Shown here: one piece after another, positions 24,359-33,318 of the stretch
Layout: each line of letters starts with the position of its first letter
How positions within the stretch are numbered: the first letter of the stretch is position 1
Assembly (NCBI RefSeq): GCF_014641715.1
Contig: NZ_BMIG01000005.1
Coordinates: forward strand, 124,001-188,000
DNA length: 64,000 nt
Source: Polaromonas eurypsychrophila
GTDB lineage: Bacteria; Pseudomonadota; Gammaproteobacteria; Burkholderiales; Burkholderiaceae_C
Direction of reading: 5' to 3'
Position numbers and translations under genes: made by a program
The notes under the pieces: generated by a model
What the model saw: only the letters and a program-made list of their open reading frames with translations
What the model was told of the DNA's origin: nothing
Databases searched by the model: none

Positions 24359-24375
24359 GTTCTGCATCGCGGAAT
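24359..24375. promoter_or_regulatory. IclR-type operator 2 (GTTCTGCATCGCGGAAT)
   Basis: Second copy of the palindrome, differing at two positions from the first. It lies in the gap between the regulator and the small membrane protein gene. Half-site-like TCTTCCGCAAGAAA occurs just upstream at about 24344. Confidence 0.6.
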
Positions 24376-24416
24376 TCAGGGCGCGCGCATCAACCGTGAT
24401 GACCGCCATCGAACCG

Positions 24417-24782
24417 TCAAGCGGCGCTGCGCACTTCCAGAATTTCATAATCAATGGCTTCGCGGTAAACCTTGGGGTCACCCAAGGCCAGGTGCAGCAG
24501 TATCTTGGTGGCATGGGCCTTGACGACGCGGTGCAGCAAGGCGCCAACAAGCACCATCGGCAGCCCCCACCAGAAGTAACCGGACAAGGCCAGTGCAGCA
24601 CCGATGCCCAGCAGCGGCAACGAGATGCCGACGACAAACAGGCGATGCTTGACATATTTTTGGGCACGCTCGGGGTTGACGATCAGACGAAAGCGGCCCA
24701 TGGGCAATCCGGTCTTGAACGCCTGGTGGCTCACTTCGATGGTGGCGTCGTCGGCTTGAGGGTTTGTCTCGGTCTCGTTCAT
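24417..24782 (-). CDS. Small two-span membrane protein, unknown
   Basis: 121 residues. The first 45 are hydrophilic (MNETETNPQADDATIEVSH). Two adjacent hydrophobic segments follow (FVVGISLPLLGIGAALALSG and WWGLPMVLVGALLHRVV), then a cytoplasmic tail ending AIDYEILEVR. I do not recognise the family, though the arrangement resembles small IcmB/VirB3-like or TIGR-type membrane proteins of unknown role. It lies 40 bases downstream of the uvrD-type helicase on the same strand, so the two may be co-transcribed. Confidence 0.75.
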   Translation of the reverse strand: MNETETNPQADDATIEVSHQAFKTGLPMGRFRLIVNPERAQKYVKHRLFVVGISLPLLGIGAALALSGYFWWGLPMVLVGALLHRVVKAHATKILLHLALGDPKVYREAIDYEILEVRSAA

Positions 24783-24822
24783 GGTTGTCTCGGAGCGGTT
24801 GATCGGGCCTGTTCCATCTTAA

Positions 24823-27261
24823 CTAAACCACTGTCAGCTTGGCCACGCTCAGCGCCAGCCATTTGACGCCATGCCGGGTGAAGTTGATCTGGGCCCGCGC
24901 GTCATCGCCGCTGCCTTCGAGCATCATGACCCGGCCCTCGCCGAACTTGGCGTGGAACACCTCCATGCCGGTCTTCAGTCCGTGCGCAGGCGCGTTGCGC
25001 TGCGGCGGCACCACCGGGTTGGCAAATGTCTCGCCGACCGGTTTTCTTGAAGCAAATGCTGCTGCAGCCCAATCCCCGCGTGCGCCACCAGCTCCTGAAT
25101 TGCTAGCACCCCAGGTCCCGCTGTTGCCGCCGTAGGCCTGTGCGAAACCCCGGTTTTTTGGCGTGATCCATTTGAGCGCCGCCTCCGGCAGCTCGTCGAA
25201 AAAGCGGCTTTTCAGGTTGTAGCGGGTCTGGCCGTGCAGCATGCGCGTCTGCGAATGGGTCAGGTACAGGCGCTTGCGCGCGCGTGTGATGGCCACGTAC
25301 ATCAACCGGCGCTCTTCCTCGATGCCGCCGGCGTCACTCAAGGAGTTTTCATGCGGAAAGATGCCGTCTTCCAGGCCGGAGATGAACACGCAGTCGAACT
25401 CCAGGCCCTTGGACGAATGTACAGTCATTAGTTGCACCGCGTCCTGGCCGGCCTGCGCCTGGTTGTCACCGGACTCGAGCGCGGCATGGGTCAGAAACGC
25501 CGCCAGCGGCGACAGGGTTTCGCCGGTTTCCTGGTTCGGCGCCAGCAATTCGGGCAGCAGCTCGTTGCCCAAAGGCGCCGACGGATCCAGGCCCTGGCTG
25601 GCCGGCGACTGGCGCAAAGCCACGCCCAATTCATCGATCGGCAAGGCCACTGCATCGCGGCCAAAACCCTCCAGACTGACAAACGACTCGGCGGCGTTGA
25701 CAAGCTCGCCCAGGTTTTCCAGCCTATCCTGGCCTTCTTTATCAAGTTTGTAATGTTCTTCAAGGCCGCTGTGTTGCAGCACGAGTTCAATAATTTCGCG
25801 CAAGCTCAACCCTGGCGTCTGCTCACGCAGCACATCCAGTTTCGCGACGAACGCGCCCAGGTTGGTACCGGCCTTGCCGGACACCGCGCTGACCGCATCG
25901 TGCAGCGAGCAGCCGGCGGCACGCGCCACATCCTGCAATTGTTCGATGCTGCGCATGCCGATGCCGCGCGGCGGGAAGTTGACGATGCGCATGAAACTGG
26001 TGTCGTCGTGCGGGTTGTCCATCAGGCGCAAATAGGCCAGCGCGTGTTTGATCTCGGCGCGCTCGAAAAAGCGCAGGCCGCCGTAGACGCGGTAAGGTAT
26101 GGCGTTGTTGAACAACGCGGTCTCCATGACCCGGCTTTGCGCATTGCTGCGGTAGAGAAGCGCAATCTCCTTGCGCTCGGTGCCGTCGCGTACCAGTTGC
26201 CGCACCTCGTCAACAAACCACTGGGCTTCGGCAAAATCGGAAGTGGCCTCGAACACCCGCACCGGCTCGCCGGGACCAGCTTCGGTGCGAAGGTTTTTGC
26301 CCAGGCGCTTGCTGTTGTGGCTGATCAGTTCGTTGGCCGAATCGAGGATGTTGCCGAAGCTGCGGTAGTTGCGCTCGAGCTTGATCTGCTGCTGCACATC
26401 GAACTCACGCACGAAGTCGGCCATGTTGCCGACACGCGCGCCGCGGAACGCATAAATGCTCTGGTCGTCATCGCCCACCGCCACCACCGAGCCACCCGGC
26501 ATCGCGTGCGTACCAGCAGCAGCGGCATCGCCCTGCCCCGCCAGCATCTTTATCCAGGCGTACTGCAGTTTGTTGGTGTCCTGGAACTCGTCGATCAGGA
26601 TATGTCGAAAGCGCCGCTGATAATGCTCGCGTACCGGCGCGTTGTCACGCAGCAGTTCGTAGCTGCGCAGCATCAGCTCGCCGAAATCGACCACGCCTTC
26701 GCGCTGGCACTGCTCTTCGTAGAGTGCATAAATCTCGGCCTTTTTACGCGTCTCTTCATCTCGCACCACCACATCTTTGGCGCGCTGGCCGTCTTCCTTG
26801 CAGCCGGCAATGAACCACATCAGCTGCTTGGGCGGAAAACGTTCGTCGTCAATGTTGAACTGCTTGCACAGGCGCTTGATCGCCGAGAGTTGGTCCTGGG
26901 TGTCCAGGATCTGGAAGGTCGACGGCAGGTTCGCCAGCTTGTAGTGCGCGCGCAGAAAGCGGTTGCACAGGCCGTGGAAGGTGCCTATCCACATGCCGCG
27001 CACATTGACCGGCAACATGCTGGAGAGGCGGACCATCATCTCCTTGGCCGCCTTGTTGGTAAAGGTGACCGCCAGAATACCGCCCGGCGACACCTGACCG
27101 GTTTGCAGTAGCCAGGCAATGCGGGTAGTGAGCACGCGGGTTTTGCCAGAGCCCGCGCCGGCCAGGATCAGCGCATGCGTGTTTGGTAAGGTGACCGCTG
27201 CCAGTTGCTCCGGATTAAGATTTCGTAAGAGAGGGGAGCTTGATGCGACTTCTGAGAACAT
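24823..27261 (-). CDS. uvrD: UvrD/PcrA-type ATP-dependent DNA helicase
   Basis: Superfamily 1A 3'-5' helicase for excision and mismatch repair, 812 residues from MFSEVASSSPLLRNLNPEQL (ATG 27259-27261). Motifs in order: I (ILAGAGSGKTRVLTTR), Ia (AVTFTNKAAKEM), II (LIDEFQDTNKLQY), III (GDDDQSIYAFRGA), IV (ERNYRS), V (VHSSKGLEFDCVFISG) and VI (EEERRLMYVAITRARKRLYL). An insert AAAAGTHAMPGGS lies between motifs II and III. The C-terminal tail has the Tudor-like LKTGMEVFHAKFGEGRVMML seen in PcrA/UvrD. The open frame extends upstream, but the extension overlaps the divergent gene and is not family-like. Confidence 0.95.
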   Translation of the reverse strand: MFSEVASSSPLLRNLNPEQLAAVTLPNTHALILAGAGSGKTRVLTTRIAWLLQTGQVSPGGILAVTFTNKAAKEMMVRLSSMLPVNVRGMWIGTFHGLCNRFLRAHYKLANLPSTFQILDTQDQLSAIKRLCKQFNIDDERFPPKQLMWFIAGCKEDGQRAKDVVVRDEETRKKAEIYALYEEQCQREGVVDFGELMLRSYELLRDNAPVREHYQRRFRHILIDEFQDTNKLQYAWIKMLAGQGDAAAAGTHAMPGGSVVAVGDDDQSIYAFRGARVGNMADFVREFDVQQQIKLERNYRSFGNILDSANELISHNSKRLGKNLRTEAGPGEPVRVFEATSDFAEAQWFVDEVRQLVRDGTERKEIALLYRSNAQSRVMETALFNNAIPYRVYGGLRFFERAEIKHALAYLRLMDNPHDDTSFMRIVNFPPRGIGMRSIEQLQDVARAAGCSLHDAVSAVSGKAGTNLGAFVAKLDVLREQTPGLSLREIIELVLQHSGLEEHYKLDKEGQDRLENLGELVNAAESFVSLEGFGRDAVALPIDELGVALRQSPASQGLDPSAPLGNELLPELLAPNQETGETLSPLAAFLTHAALESGDNQAQAGQDAVQLMTVHSSKGLEFDCVFISGLEDGIFPHENSLSDAGGIEEERRLMYVAITRARKRLYLTHSQTRMLHGQTRYNLKSRFFDELPEAALKWITPKNRGFAQAYGGNSGTWGASNSGAGGARGDWAAAAFASRKPVGETFANPVVPPQRNAPAHGLKTGMEVFHAKFGEGRVMMLEGSGDDARAQINFTRHGVKWLALSVAKLTVV

Positions 27262-27283
27262 TCCCCATTGTAGAAAGCCTCTG

Positions 27284-28000
27284 ATGCCGCCCTTGTTTCC
27301 CCGGCGAGTACCCGTTCTTGCGTCGCTTGTGCTGGCAGCTAGCCTGGCGCCGCCTGCCCATGCCCAGTCCTCCTGCTCCAGCGACGGGCAGGCAAGACCG
27401 GTGGCCCTGGTGGAACGTTTCATCAATGCCGATTGCCGCGATTGCTGGATCGATGCGAGCACCGCCCGCGCCCGCCGCGGTGAAGTGGCATTGGACTGGG
27501 TGCTTCCCGGCAGTCAGGGCGAGGACGCACCGCTGTCGGCAGTCGCCAGCCGCGACGGACTCAAGCGCCTCGAAGCCTTGGGCCTGGCGCCGCAGGCCGG
27601 CAGCAGCAGCCAGACCACCGCCGTTGCCGTTCAAGGCCGCCTGCGGGTGGCGCACGGATTGCCCGTCTCCGGCTACATCGGCGCGTCGGTGGAACTAAAA
27701 CGCCTCCCGCCGGCGGGCACGCCCGCGCCCTGGACCGTCTGGCTGGCGCTGGTGGAAACCATCCCGGCCGGCACCGAAGGCTCGCCAGTGCCCAGAAATC
27801 TTGTCCGAAACCTGCTTCAGCCCTTATGGGACGGACGCAAGCAGCTATCAAAAGATGAGCGCCCAAGCTGGCTGGAGTCACGCAGCATGGACATCCCGGC
27901 CGGCACCGACCCCTCACGCCTGCGCGTGGTCGGCTGGGTACAGGATGCCGGCGGCCGCGTGTTCGCTGCAGCGCAATCGCGCTGCGTGCCGCCGCGCTGA
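27284..28000 (+). CDS. Secreted protein with CxxC motif, unknown; carries repeat A in frame
   Basis: 238 residues from MPPLFPRRVPVLASLVLAAS, a signal peptide cut near AHAQSS. The mature start VALVERFINADCRDCWID holds a CxxC pair placed as in thioredoxin-like proteins (compare DUF1223), but the rest does not follow a fold I know. About residues 176-190 (LQPLWDGRKQLSKDE) are encoded by repeat A (27812-27854), with rare codons such as TTA, CTA and TCA that contrast with the GC-rich remainder. It is divergent from uvrD with only 22 bases between starts, and ends at a good terminator. Confidence 0.75.
   Translation: MPPLFPRRVPVLASLVLAASLAPPAHAQSSCSSDGQARPVALVERFINADCRDCWIDASTARARRGEVALDWVLPGSQGEDAPLSAVASRDGLKRLEALGLAPQAGSSSQTTAVAVQGRLRVAHGLPVSGYIGASVELKRLPPAGTPAPWTVWLALVETIPAGTEGSPVPRNLVRNLLQPLWDGRKQLSKDERPSWLESRSMDIPAGTDPSRLRVVGWVQDAGGRVFAAAQSRCVPPR
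27812..27854 (-). repeat. Repeat A copy 5, within a coding region
   Basis: Reads CTGCTTCAGCCCTTATGGG then GACGCAAGCAGCTATCAAAAG on the + strand. It is in frame within the secreted CxxC protein gene. Confidence 0.75.
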
Positions 28001-28077
28001 GCGCCATGGGCCTGCACATATAACGGCTATACAAGCACGCACGTGCCGGTAACCCGCACATGCGCCTAGAATCAGTC

Positions 28078-28108
28078 ACCGGGCCCAAGCAATTGCGCCC
28101 GGTTTTTT
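28078..28108 (+). terminator. Rho-independent terminator
   Basis: ACCGGGC pairs with GCCCGGT (7 bp, 12-base loop), followed by a run of T to 28108. It serves the secreted CxxC protein gene ending at 28000. Confidence 0.7.
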
Positions 28109-28193
28109 GTTTGCTGCCTCTCCTGCCGACAATGAGCCGGTCCAGTCCAAGTGCCTTCTGTTCTTAACAGTTCAACCTACAGGCTTGGGAACC

Positions 28194-29171
28194 ATGGAAA
28201 TCTTCGACTACGACAATGTCTTGCTGCTGCCGCGCAAATGCCGCGTGGAAAGCCGCTCCGAATGCGACGCTGGCGTCACGCTGGGTGGGCGCAGCTTCCG
28301 CATACCGGTGGTGCCGGCGAACATGAAAACCGTGATCAACGAGGACATCTGCGTCTGGATGGCCCAAAACGGTTATTTCTACGTGATGCACCGCTTCGAC
28401 CTCGATAACCTGGCTTTCGTCAAGCGCATGGCTGCAGCCGGTGTGTATGCCTCGATATCGCTGGGCGTTAAAAAAGCCGACTACGACACGGTGGACCGGC
28501 TGGTGACCGAAGGCCTGGCGCCCGACTACATCACCATCGACATCGCGCATGGCCATGCCGACACGGTGCAGCGCATGATCGGCTACCTCAAGGACAAGCT
28601 TCCCTCGTCCTTCGTGATCGCCGGCAATGTCGGCACACCCGAGGCCATCATTGACCTGGAGAACTGGGGCGCGGATGCGACCAAGGTCGGCATCGGACCC
28701 GGCAAAGTCTGCATCACCCGGCTGAAAACCGGTTTTGGCACGGGTGGCTGGCAGTTGTCGGCGCTCAAATGGTGCGCGCGTGTGGCGACCAAACCCATCA
28801 TCGCTGACGGCGGCATTCGCGAGCACGGCGACATCGCCAAATCCATCCGCTTCGGCGCCACCATGGTGATGATCGGCTCCATGCTGGCCGGTCTGGAAGA
28901 AAGCCCAGGCCAAACCGTCGAGGTCGATGGCCGGCTTTTCAAGGAGTATTACGGCAGCGCCTCGGACTTCAACAAGGGCGAATACAAACACGTCGAGGGC
29001 AAACGCATCCTGGAGCCGGTCAAAGGCAGCCTCAAGGACACGCTGCGCGAGATGGAAGAAGACGTGCAGAGCGCCATCAGTTATTCAGGCGGCACCAAAT
29101 TGATGGACATCCGCAAAGTCAACTACGTGATTCTGGGCGGCGACAACGCGGGTGAACACCTGCTGATGTAA
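28194..29171 (+). CDS. guaC: GMP reductase (GuaC2/IMPDH-like)
   Basis: Converts GMP to IMP with NADPH and release of ammonia in purine salvage. The 325-residue TIM barrel starts at [16 protein letters not shown] (ATG 28194) and lacks the CBS pair of IMP dehydrogenase. The phosphate and catalytic loop reads [21 protein letters not shown] with the reactive Cys, and [23 protein letters not shown] is the second phosphate site. [11 protein letters not shown] and the overall length match the Bacillus-type GuaC rather than the E. coli type. The ATG lies 85 bases after the preceding terminator, so it has its own promoter. Confidence 0.93.
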   Translation: MEIFDYDNVLLLPRKCRVESRSECDAGVTLGGRSFRIPVVPANMKTVINEDICVWMAQNGYFYVMHRFDLDNLAFVKRMAAAGVYASISLGVKKADYDTVDRLVTEGLAPDYITIDIAHGHADTVQRMIGYLKDKLPSSFVIAGNVGTPEAIIDLENWGADATKVGIGPGKVCITRLKTGFGTGGWQLSALKWCARVATKPIIADGGIREHGDIAKSIRFGATMVMIGSMLAGLEESPGQTVEVDGRLFKEYYGSASDFNKGEYKHVEGKRILEPVKGSLKDTLREMEEDVQSAISYSGGTKLMDIRKVNYVILGGDNAGEHLLM

Positions 29172-29190
29172 GAACCCCGCGCGGCGGCGT

Positions 29191-30057
29191 TCAGGCCGTT
29201 GCGGCGATCAACTGCAACGCAAGCTGGTGCAGGCGGTGGCCAGGTTGCACCAGCGCCTCAACGATGCTGAAGTGGTTCAGGCCAAGCAGGGCCTCACGGA
29301 CCGGCACGATTTTGGAGCCCCAGGCGCGCTCGATCAGCGCGTTGTGGCGCAAAAACTCTGCGCTTTCATCGGCACCGGCCACGCTGTAAAGCACCCCCTG
29401 GCTGGGCGCCGGGAACCAGGCCGGACTGGCCTGCGCCACCTGTTTCGGCGTCAGGCGCAAGGAGTCTTTCAAGAACGGCGTGTGCATCACTGACTCGAGC
29501 TCGTACAGGCCCGACACCGACAGCGCATTTTTGACGAGGTCGGCCGGCAGGTCGGAGGCATGTTTCTTCCACAAACAGGCCAGCAGCATGGCCGCCAGAT
29601 GGCCGCCGGCCGAATGCCCGACCACGGTGATGCGCTCCGGGTCGCCGCCAAAACGCGCGATGTTGCGCCAGATCCAGGCCAGCGCATGGACCATCTGCAG
29701 CGCGATGTCCGGAATCGTCACCGCCGGACACAAATCGTAATTGGGCATGACCACACAGGCACTGGCGGCATTGAGGGCAGGCGCCAGAAAGGAATGGTCA
29801 GATTTGTCCAGCGAGCGCCAGTAACCACCGTGTACGAACACCAGCACAGGGGCGCCGCCCGATGCGCCTTTGCGCGCCGGAAACACATCGAGGGTTTCAG
29901 CCGCACTGGAACCGAAGGCGATGTCCAGCGTGCAGGCTTGCGTGGCCCGGACTCGGGCAGAACTCTCGGCCCAGCGACTCAAATAGGTGGCGTGCTCCGG
30001 CACCAGCGCGCGGTTGTTGTACATGCGGTCCAGCCAGGCGGCGTCGGAACGGTTCAT
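29191..30057 (-). CDS. Alpha/beta hydrolase, kynurenine-formamidase/esterase-like
   Basis: Soluble serine hydrolase of 288 residues from MNRSDAAWLDRMYNNRALVP (ATG 30055-30057). Oxyanion-hole motif VFVHGGYWRSLDKSDH (about 75-90), nucleophile GHSAGGHLAAML and a C-terminal His in LGLNHFSIVEAL complete the triad. HGGYW and the N-terminal YNNRALVPEH resemble the BNA7-type kynurenine formamidases and carbamoyl or aryl esterases (family knowledge). No other tryptophan-breakdown gene is adjacent. It is divergent from the GntR regulator at 30189 and may be one of its targets. Confidence 0.85.
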   Translation of the reverse strand: MNRSDAAWLDRMYNNRALVPEHATYLSRWAESSARVRATQACTLDIAFGSSAAETLDVFPARKGASGGAPVLVFVHGGYWRSLDKSDHSFLAPALNAASACVVMPNYDLCPAVTIPDIALQMVHALAWIWRNIARFGGDPERITVVGHSAGGHLAAMLLACLWKKHASDLPADLVKNALSVSGLYELESVMHTPFLKDSLRLTPKQVAQASPAWFPAPSQGVLYSVAGADESAEFLRHNALIERAWGSKIVPVREALLGLNHFSIVEALVQPGHRLHQLALQLIAATA

Positions 30058-30167
30058 GGGAACTCCTGAATGAAATGATGGGGCGACCAGGCAATATTGG
30101 CACATCCGCGTTTGCTGATGTCAGTTACGGGTAAACCCGCTATAGCCATCCAAAACTATCAAAGTAT

Positions 30168-30179
30168 TCTGTATACAGA
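30168..30179. promoter_or_regulatory. GntR-type operator TCTGTATACAGA
   Basis: A perfect 12-base palindrome 9 bases before the ATG of the GntR-family gene, in the divergent promoter region. Its position suggests autoregulation and control of the hydrolase on the other strand. Confidence 0.6.
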
Positions 30180-30188
30180 GTACAAAAT

Positions 30189-30881
30189 ATGCAACCCCAG
30201 CTTCTCAAAATCGAATCCACGCCCGACCTGGTCGACCAGGTTTACCGCAGCCTGCTCGACGCCATCAGCGAAGGTTCGCTGGCGCCTGGCGCACGCATCA
30301 TGCAGGAAGACATTGCCGAACAACTGGCGGTGTCGCGCCAGCCTGTGCTGCAGGCCTTGCGGCTGCTCAAAAAAGACGGCTTTGTACTCGACGCGCCCGG
30401 CCGTGGTGTGCTGGTAGCTCCGCTGGACGTGGACTGGCTGATGCAGATTTACCAGGTGCGCAGCGCGCTTGACGCGCTGGCGGCCCGGCTTGCGGCCTTG
30501 GCCCGTTTCCGGATCGATCCGAAGCTGATCAGCCAGGGCCGCGCCGCCGCACGCAGCAACGATGTCAAAGCCATGATGGCCGCCGACGCAGAGTTTCACG
30601 GCGCCATTTATGCCGCCTCCGGCAACCCGCTGATTGCCCAGAGCGCGCAATTGCACTGGCATCACATTCGCCGCGCCATGGGCGCCGTTCTGCAGCTGTC
30701 CACCATGCGGGAAACGATCTGGGACGAACATGAAACCATCGCCAACGCTATTGCTGCAGGCGATGCGCTGACCGCCGAAACCTTGATCCGCGAACACGGC
30801 GAAGACGCCAGCCGCAATCTGGCTGGCTTGCTGAGCAGTGCGCTTCAGCCTGCTTTCACCCCCACCGCCCTGCCCGCCTGA
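30189..30881 (+). CDS. GntR-family regulator, FadR/FCD subfamily
   Basis: 230 residues. The N-terminal winged helix (about 10-75) reads ESTPDLVDQVYRSLLDAISEG and MQEDIAEQLAVSRQPVLQAL, the GntR signature. The C-terminal all-helical FCD domain (about 85-215) contains the metal-ligand pattern DAEFHGAIYAASGN, HWHHIRR and EHETIANAIAAGDA. FCD regulators bind a metal plus a small carboxylate effector. It leads a co-directional set of four genes (PhyH dioxygenase and two dehydrogenases) and has a palindrome directly before its ATG. Confidence 0.93.
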   Translation: MQPQLLKIESTPDLVDQVYRSLLDAISEGSLAPGARIMQEDIAEQLAVSRQPVLQALRLLKKDGFVLDAPGRGVLVAPLDVDWLMQIYQVRSALDALAARLAALARFRIDPKLISQGRAAARSNDVKAMMAADAEFHGAIYAASGNPLIAQSAQLHWHHIRRAMGAVLQLSTMRETIWDEHETIANAIAAGDALTAETLIREHGEDASRNLAGLLSSALQPAFTPTALPA

Positions 30882-30914
30882 AAACACACCACGACCACCC
30901 CCAGGAGACAAAAA

Positions 30915-31796
30915 ATGAAACTGAGCCCCGAGCAACTTGCCCAATTCGACCGCGAAGGCTACCTGTTTTTCCCCGGCCTGTTCACTCCCGAAGAAACCCA
31001 AACCCTCAATGACGCCGTGCCCGAGCTGTACAGCCGGCGCGAAGACTACAACGTGCGCGAAAAAGGCAAGGACGCGGTGCGTACCAACTTTGCCGCGCAC
31101 ATGTACAGCGAGCCTTTTGCGAAACTTGGGCGCCACCCCCGCATGATCGAACCGGTAGAAGAACTGCTGGGCGAAAAGCTGTACATGCACCAGTTCAAGA
31201 TCAACGGAAAAATGGCCTTCGAGGGTGACGTCTGGCAATGGCACCAAGACTACGGCACCTGGCTCAACGACGACATGATGCCGACCGAACGCGCCATGAA
31301 TGTGGCCATCTTTATGGATGATGTCACCGAGCACAATGGCCCGCTGATGTTCATCCCCGGCAGCCACAAAAAAGGCGTGGTCAATGCAAAACATGACCTG
31401 ACCACCACCAGCTACCCGCTGTGGACCGTGGACAACGACCTGATCCGCCAACTGGTGCAGCGCGCGGGTGGAAAAGAAGGTGGCATCGTCAGCCCCAAAG
31501 GCCCCGCTGGATCAATGATCCTGTTTCACTCGTGCCTGGTTCACGCGTCGGGCAGCAACCTGTCGCCCTTCAACCGCGTCAGCGTCTACCTGAGCCTGTG
31601 CGCGGTCAGTAACCACATCCGCCGTCACAAACGCCCCGAGTACATTGCCCACCGCGACTTCACGCCGATTGAATGCCTGCCTGATGATTGCCTGCTCACT
31701 GATTACCCGGTGGACCTGCCATGGAAAGACGGCGTGCCAGCGACGGCGCTCCAAACCTCCATGGAAGAAATTGCGCCTGAGCGCAAGGCTGCCTGA
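30915..31796 (+). CDS. Phytanoyl-CoA-dioxygenase-family (PhyH) Fe(II)/2-oxoglutarate oxygenase
   Basis: 293 residues with a jelly-roll 2OG-oxygenase core. The iron triad is visible as HxD in VWQWHQDYGTWLNDDMMP and the distal His in FHSCLVHASGSN, with the 2OG-binding Arg in NRVSVYLS downstream. MFIPGSHKKGVV is the PhyH-family loop. It resembles the ectoine/proline-hydroxylase-like branch more than phytanoyl-CoA hydroxylase, so a free amino acid or small acid substrate is plausible. That is inference. AGGAGACAAAAA gives a strong ribosome-binding site. It follows the GntR gene by 33 bases. Confidence 0.88.
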   Translation: MKLSPEQLAQFDREGYLFFPGLFTPEETQTLNDAVPELYSRREDYNVREKGKDAVRTNFAAHMYSEPFAKLGRHPRMIEPVEELLGEKLYMHQFKINGKMAFEGDVWQWHQDYGTWLNDDMMPTERAMNVAIFMDDVTEHNGPLMFIPGSHKKGVVNAKHDLTTTSYPLWTVDNDLIRQLVQRAGGKEGGIVSPKGPAGSMILFHSCLVHASGSNLSPFNRVSVYLSLCAVSNHIRRHKRPEYIAHRDFTPIECLPDDCLLTDYPVDLPWKDGVPATALQTSMEEIAPERKAA

Positions 31797-31807
31797 ACCT
31801 CCCGCAT

Positions 31808-31895
31808 GTCATGCCGGACCAGATCCGGCACCCATGCTCCCTTAGCCACCTCCACCCCCTCCACCATGGATTGCGGGTCAAGCCCGCAATGACAG
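31808..31895. repeat. Repeat D copy 1 (paired inverted units)
   Basis: Two hairpin units in opposite order: GTCATGCCGGACCAGATCCG with GCACCCA, and ATGGATTGCGGGTCAAGCCC with GCAATGACAGG. This TGGATTGCGG-TCAAG-CCGCAATGACA type of sequence also occurs at 59428 and 61379. It separates the PhyH gene from the next dehydrogenase gene. Confidence 0.7.
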
Positions 31896-31901
31896 GACTT
31901 C

Positions 31902-33260
31902 ATGAACTTATTTACAAAACTCCAGCAACGCGCCGCCGACAACAAGCCGATACGTATAGGCCTGATAGGCGCCGGCAAGTTCGGCTCCATGTACCTGGCG
32001 CAAATTCCAAAAACGCCGGGCGTGCACCTGGTGGCAATTGCCGATCTGTCCCCCGCTGCCGCCCGCACCAATCTCGCACGTGTGGGGTGGAATCCGGCTT
32101 TGACCCAGGCAGAATCAGCGCAAGCAGCTATCAAAACGGGAGCAACTTGGATCACCGACGACTGGAACGCGGTGGTCACGCATCCGCTGATCGACATCAT
32201 CGTGGAATGCACCGGTAACCCGGTTGCAGCCGTCGAGCACTGCCTGCAAGCGTTTGCGCATGGCAAACATGTGGTCAATGTCACGGTCGAAGCAGATGCC
32301 TTCTGCGGCCCACTGCTGGCGCGCAAGGCGGCTGAGGCGGGTGTGGTTTATTCAATGGCCTTTGGCGACCAGCCGGCGCTGATCTGCGACCTGGTGGACT
32401 GGGCACGCACCTGCGGTTTTCCGGTGGTGGCGGCGGGCCGTGGCCACAAGTGGCTGCCGCATTTCTCGGAATCGACGCCGGACACCGTCTGGGCCAACTA
32501 CGGCCTCACGCCGGAGCAGGCCGAGCGCGGCGGACTGAACCCGAAAATGTTTAACAGCTTTCTCGACGGCTCGAAACCGTCCATCGAGTCGACCGCCGTG
32601 GCCAACGCCACCGGCTTGAGTGTGCCCAGCAACGGATTGCTGTATCCACCGGCCAGCGTGGAAGACATTCCGTATGTCACGCGCCCGATCAGCGAAGGCG
32701 GCGTGCTCGAACGCAAGGGCATGGTGGAGGTGATCTCCTCCCTGGAAGCCAATGGCCGCAAGATTCCCTACGACATCCGCATGGGCGTCTGGGTCACGGT
32801 GGAAGCCGAGACCGATTACATCAAGAACTGCTTCGAAGAGTACAACGCGCACACCGACCCGAGCGGACGTTACTTCACGCTGTACAAACGCTGGCACCTG
32901 ATCGGACTGGAAGTCGGCGTATCGGTGGCCAGCGTCGCTCTGCGAGGCGAGCCCACTGGCGTAGCCACCTGCTGGAACGCCGACGTGGTGGCCACCGCCA
33001 AACGCGATCTCAAGCCCGGCGACATGCTTGACGGCGAGGGCGGCTACACCGTCTGGGGCAAGCTGCTACCGGCCGAAACCTCCATGAAAATGGGCGGTCT
33101 GCCGTTGGGGTTGGCGCACAACGTCAAGGTCATTCGTCCCGTCAAAAAGGGGCAGAGCCTGAGCTGGGCCGATGTGGCGATGGATATGTCTACCCCGGCC
33201 TACAAAGTCCGCCACGAGATGGAAACCATGTTCTCGCCCGCCATGAAGAAAGCTGCCTGA
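31902..33260 (+). CDS. NAD(P)-dependent oxidoreductase with Gfo/Idh-like N-domain and SAF C-domain
   Basis: 452 residues. The N-terminus is a Rossmann domain with IRIGLIGAGKFGSMYL and DIIVECTGNPVAAVEH, like the homoserine-dehydrogenase/GFO family. The C-terminal third (about 355-430) has AKRDLKPGDMLDGEGGYTVWG and KGQSLSWADV, a SAF domain as in altronate dehydratase and sialic-acid synthase. Proteins of this plan are often mis-named FlgA-like. Residues about 71-78 (AQAAIKTG) overlap repeat A (32113-32136). It belongs to the GntR-PhyH cluster. Its substrate, perhaps a hydroxylated or sugar acid, is unknown. Confidence 0.85.
   Translation: MNLFTKLQQRAADNKPIRIGLIGAGKFGSMYLAQIPKTPGVHLVAIADLSPAAARTNLARVGWNPALTQAESAQAAIKTGATWITDDWNAVVTHPLIDIIVECTGNPVAAVEHCLQAFAHGKHVVNVTVEADAFCGPLLARKAAEAGVVYSMAFGDQPALICDLVDWARTCGFPVVAAGRGHKWLPHFSESTPDTVWANYGLTPEQAERGGLNPKMFNSFLDGSKPSIESTAVANATGLSVPSNGLLYPPASVEDIPYVTRPISEGGVLERKGMVEVISSLEANGRKIPYDIRMGVWVTVEAETDYIKNCFEEYNAHTDPSGRYFTLYKRWHLIGLEVGVSVASVALRGEPTGVATCWNADVVATAKRDLKPGDMLDGEGGYTVWGKLLPAETSMKMGGLPLGLAHNVKVIRPVKKGQSLSWADVAMDMSTPAYKVRHEMETMFSPAMKKAA
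32113..32136 (-). repeat. Repeat A copy 6 (partial), within a coding region
   Basis: Contains AGCGCAAGCAGCTATCAAAA, the most conserved 20 bases of the repeat, in frame inside the SAF-domain oxidoreductase gene. Confidence 0.6.
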
Positions 33261-33318
33261 CAGCCTTCCATGTGCGGCGTGCCCCATGATGGGGCAGCAC
33301 CATCCGATGGAAACCCGA

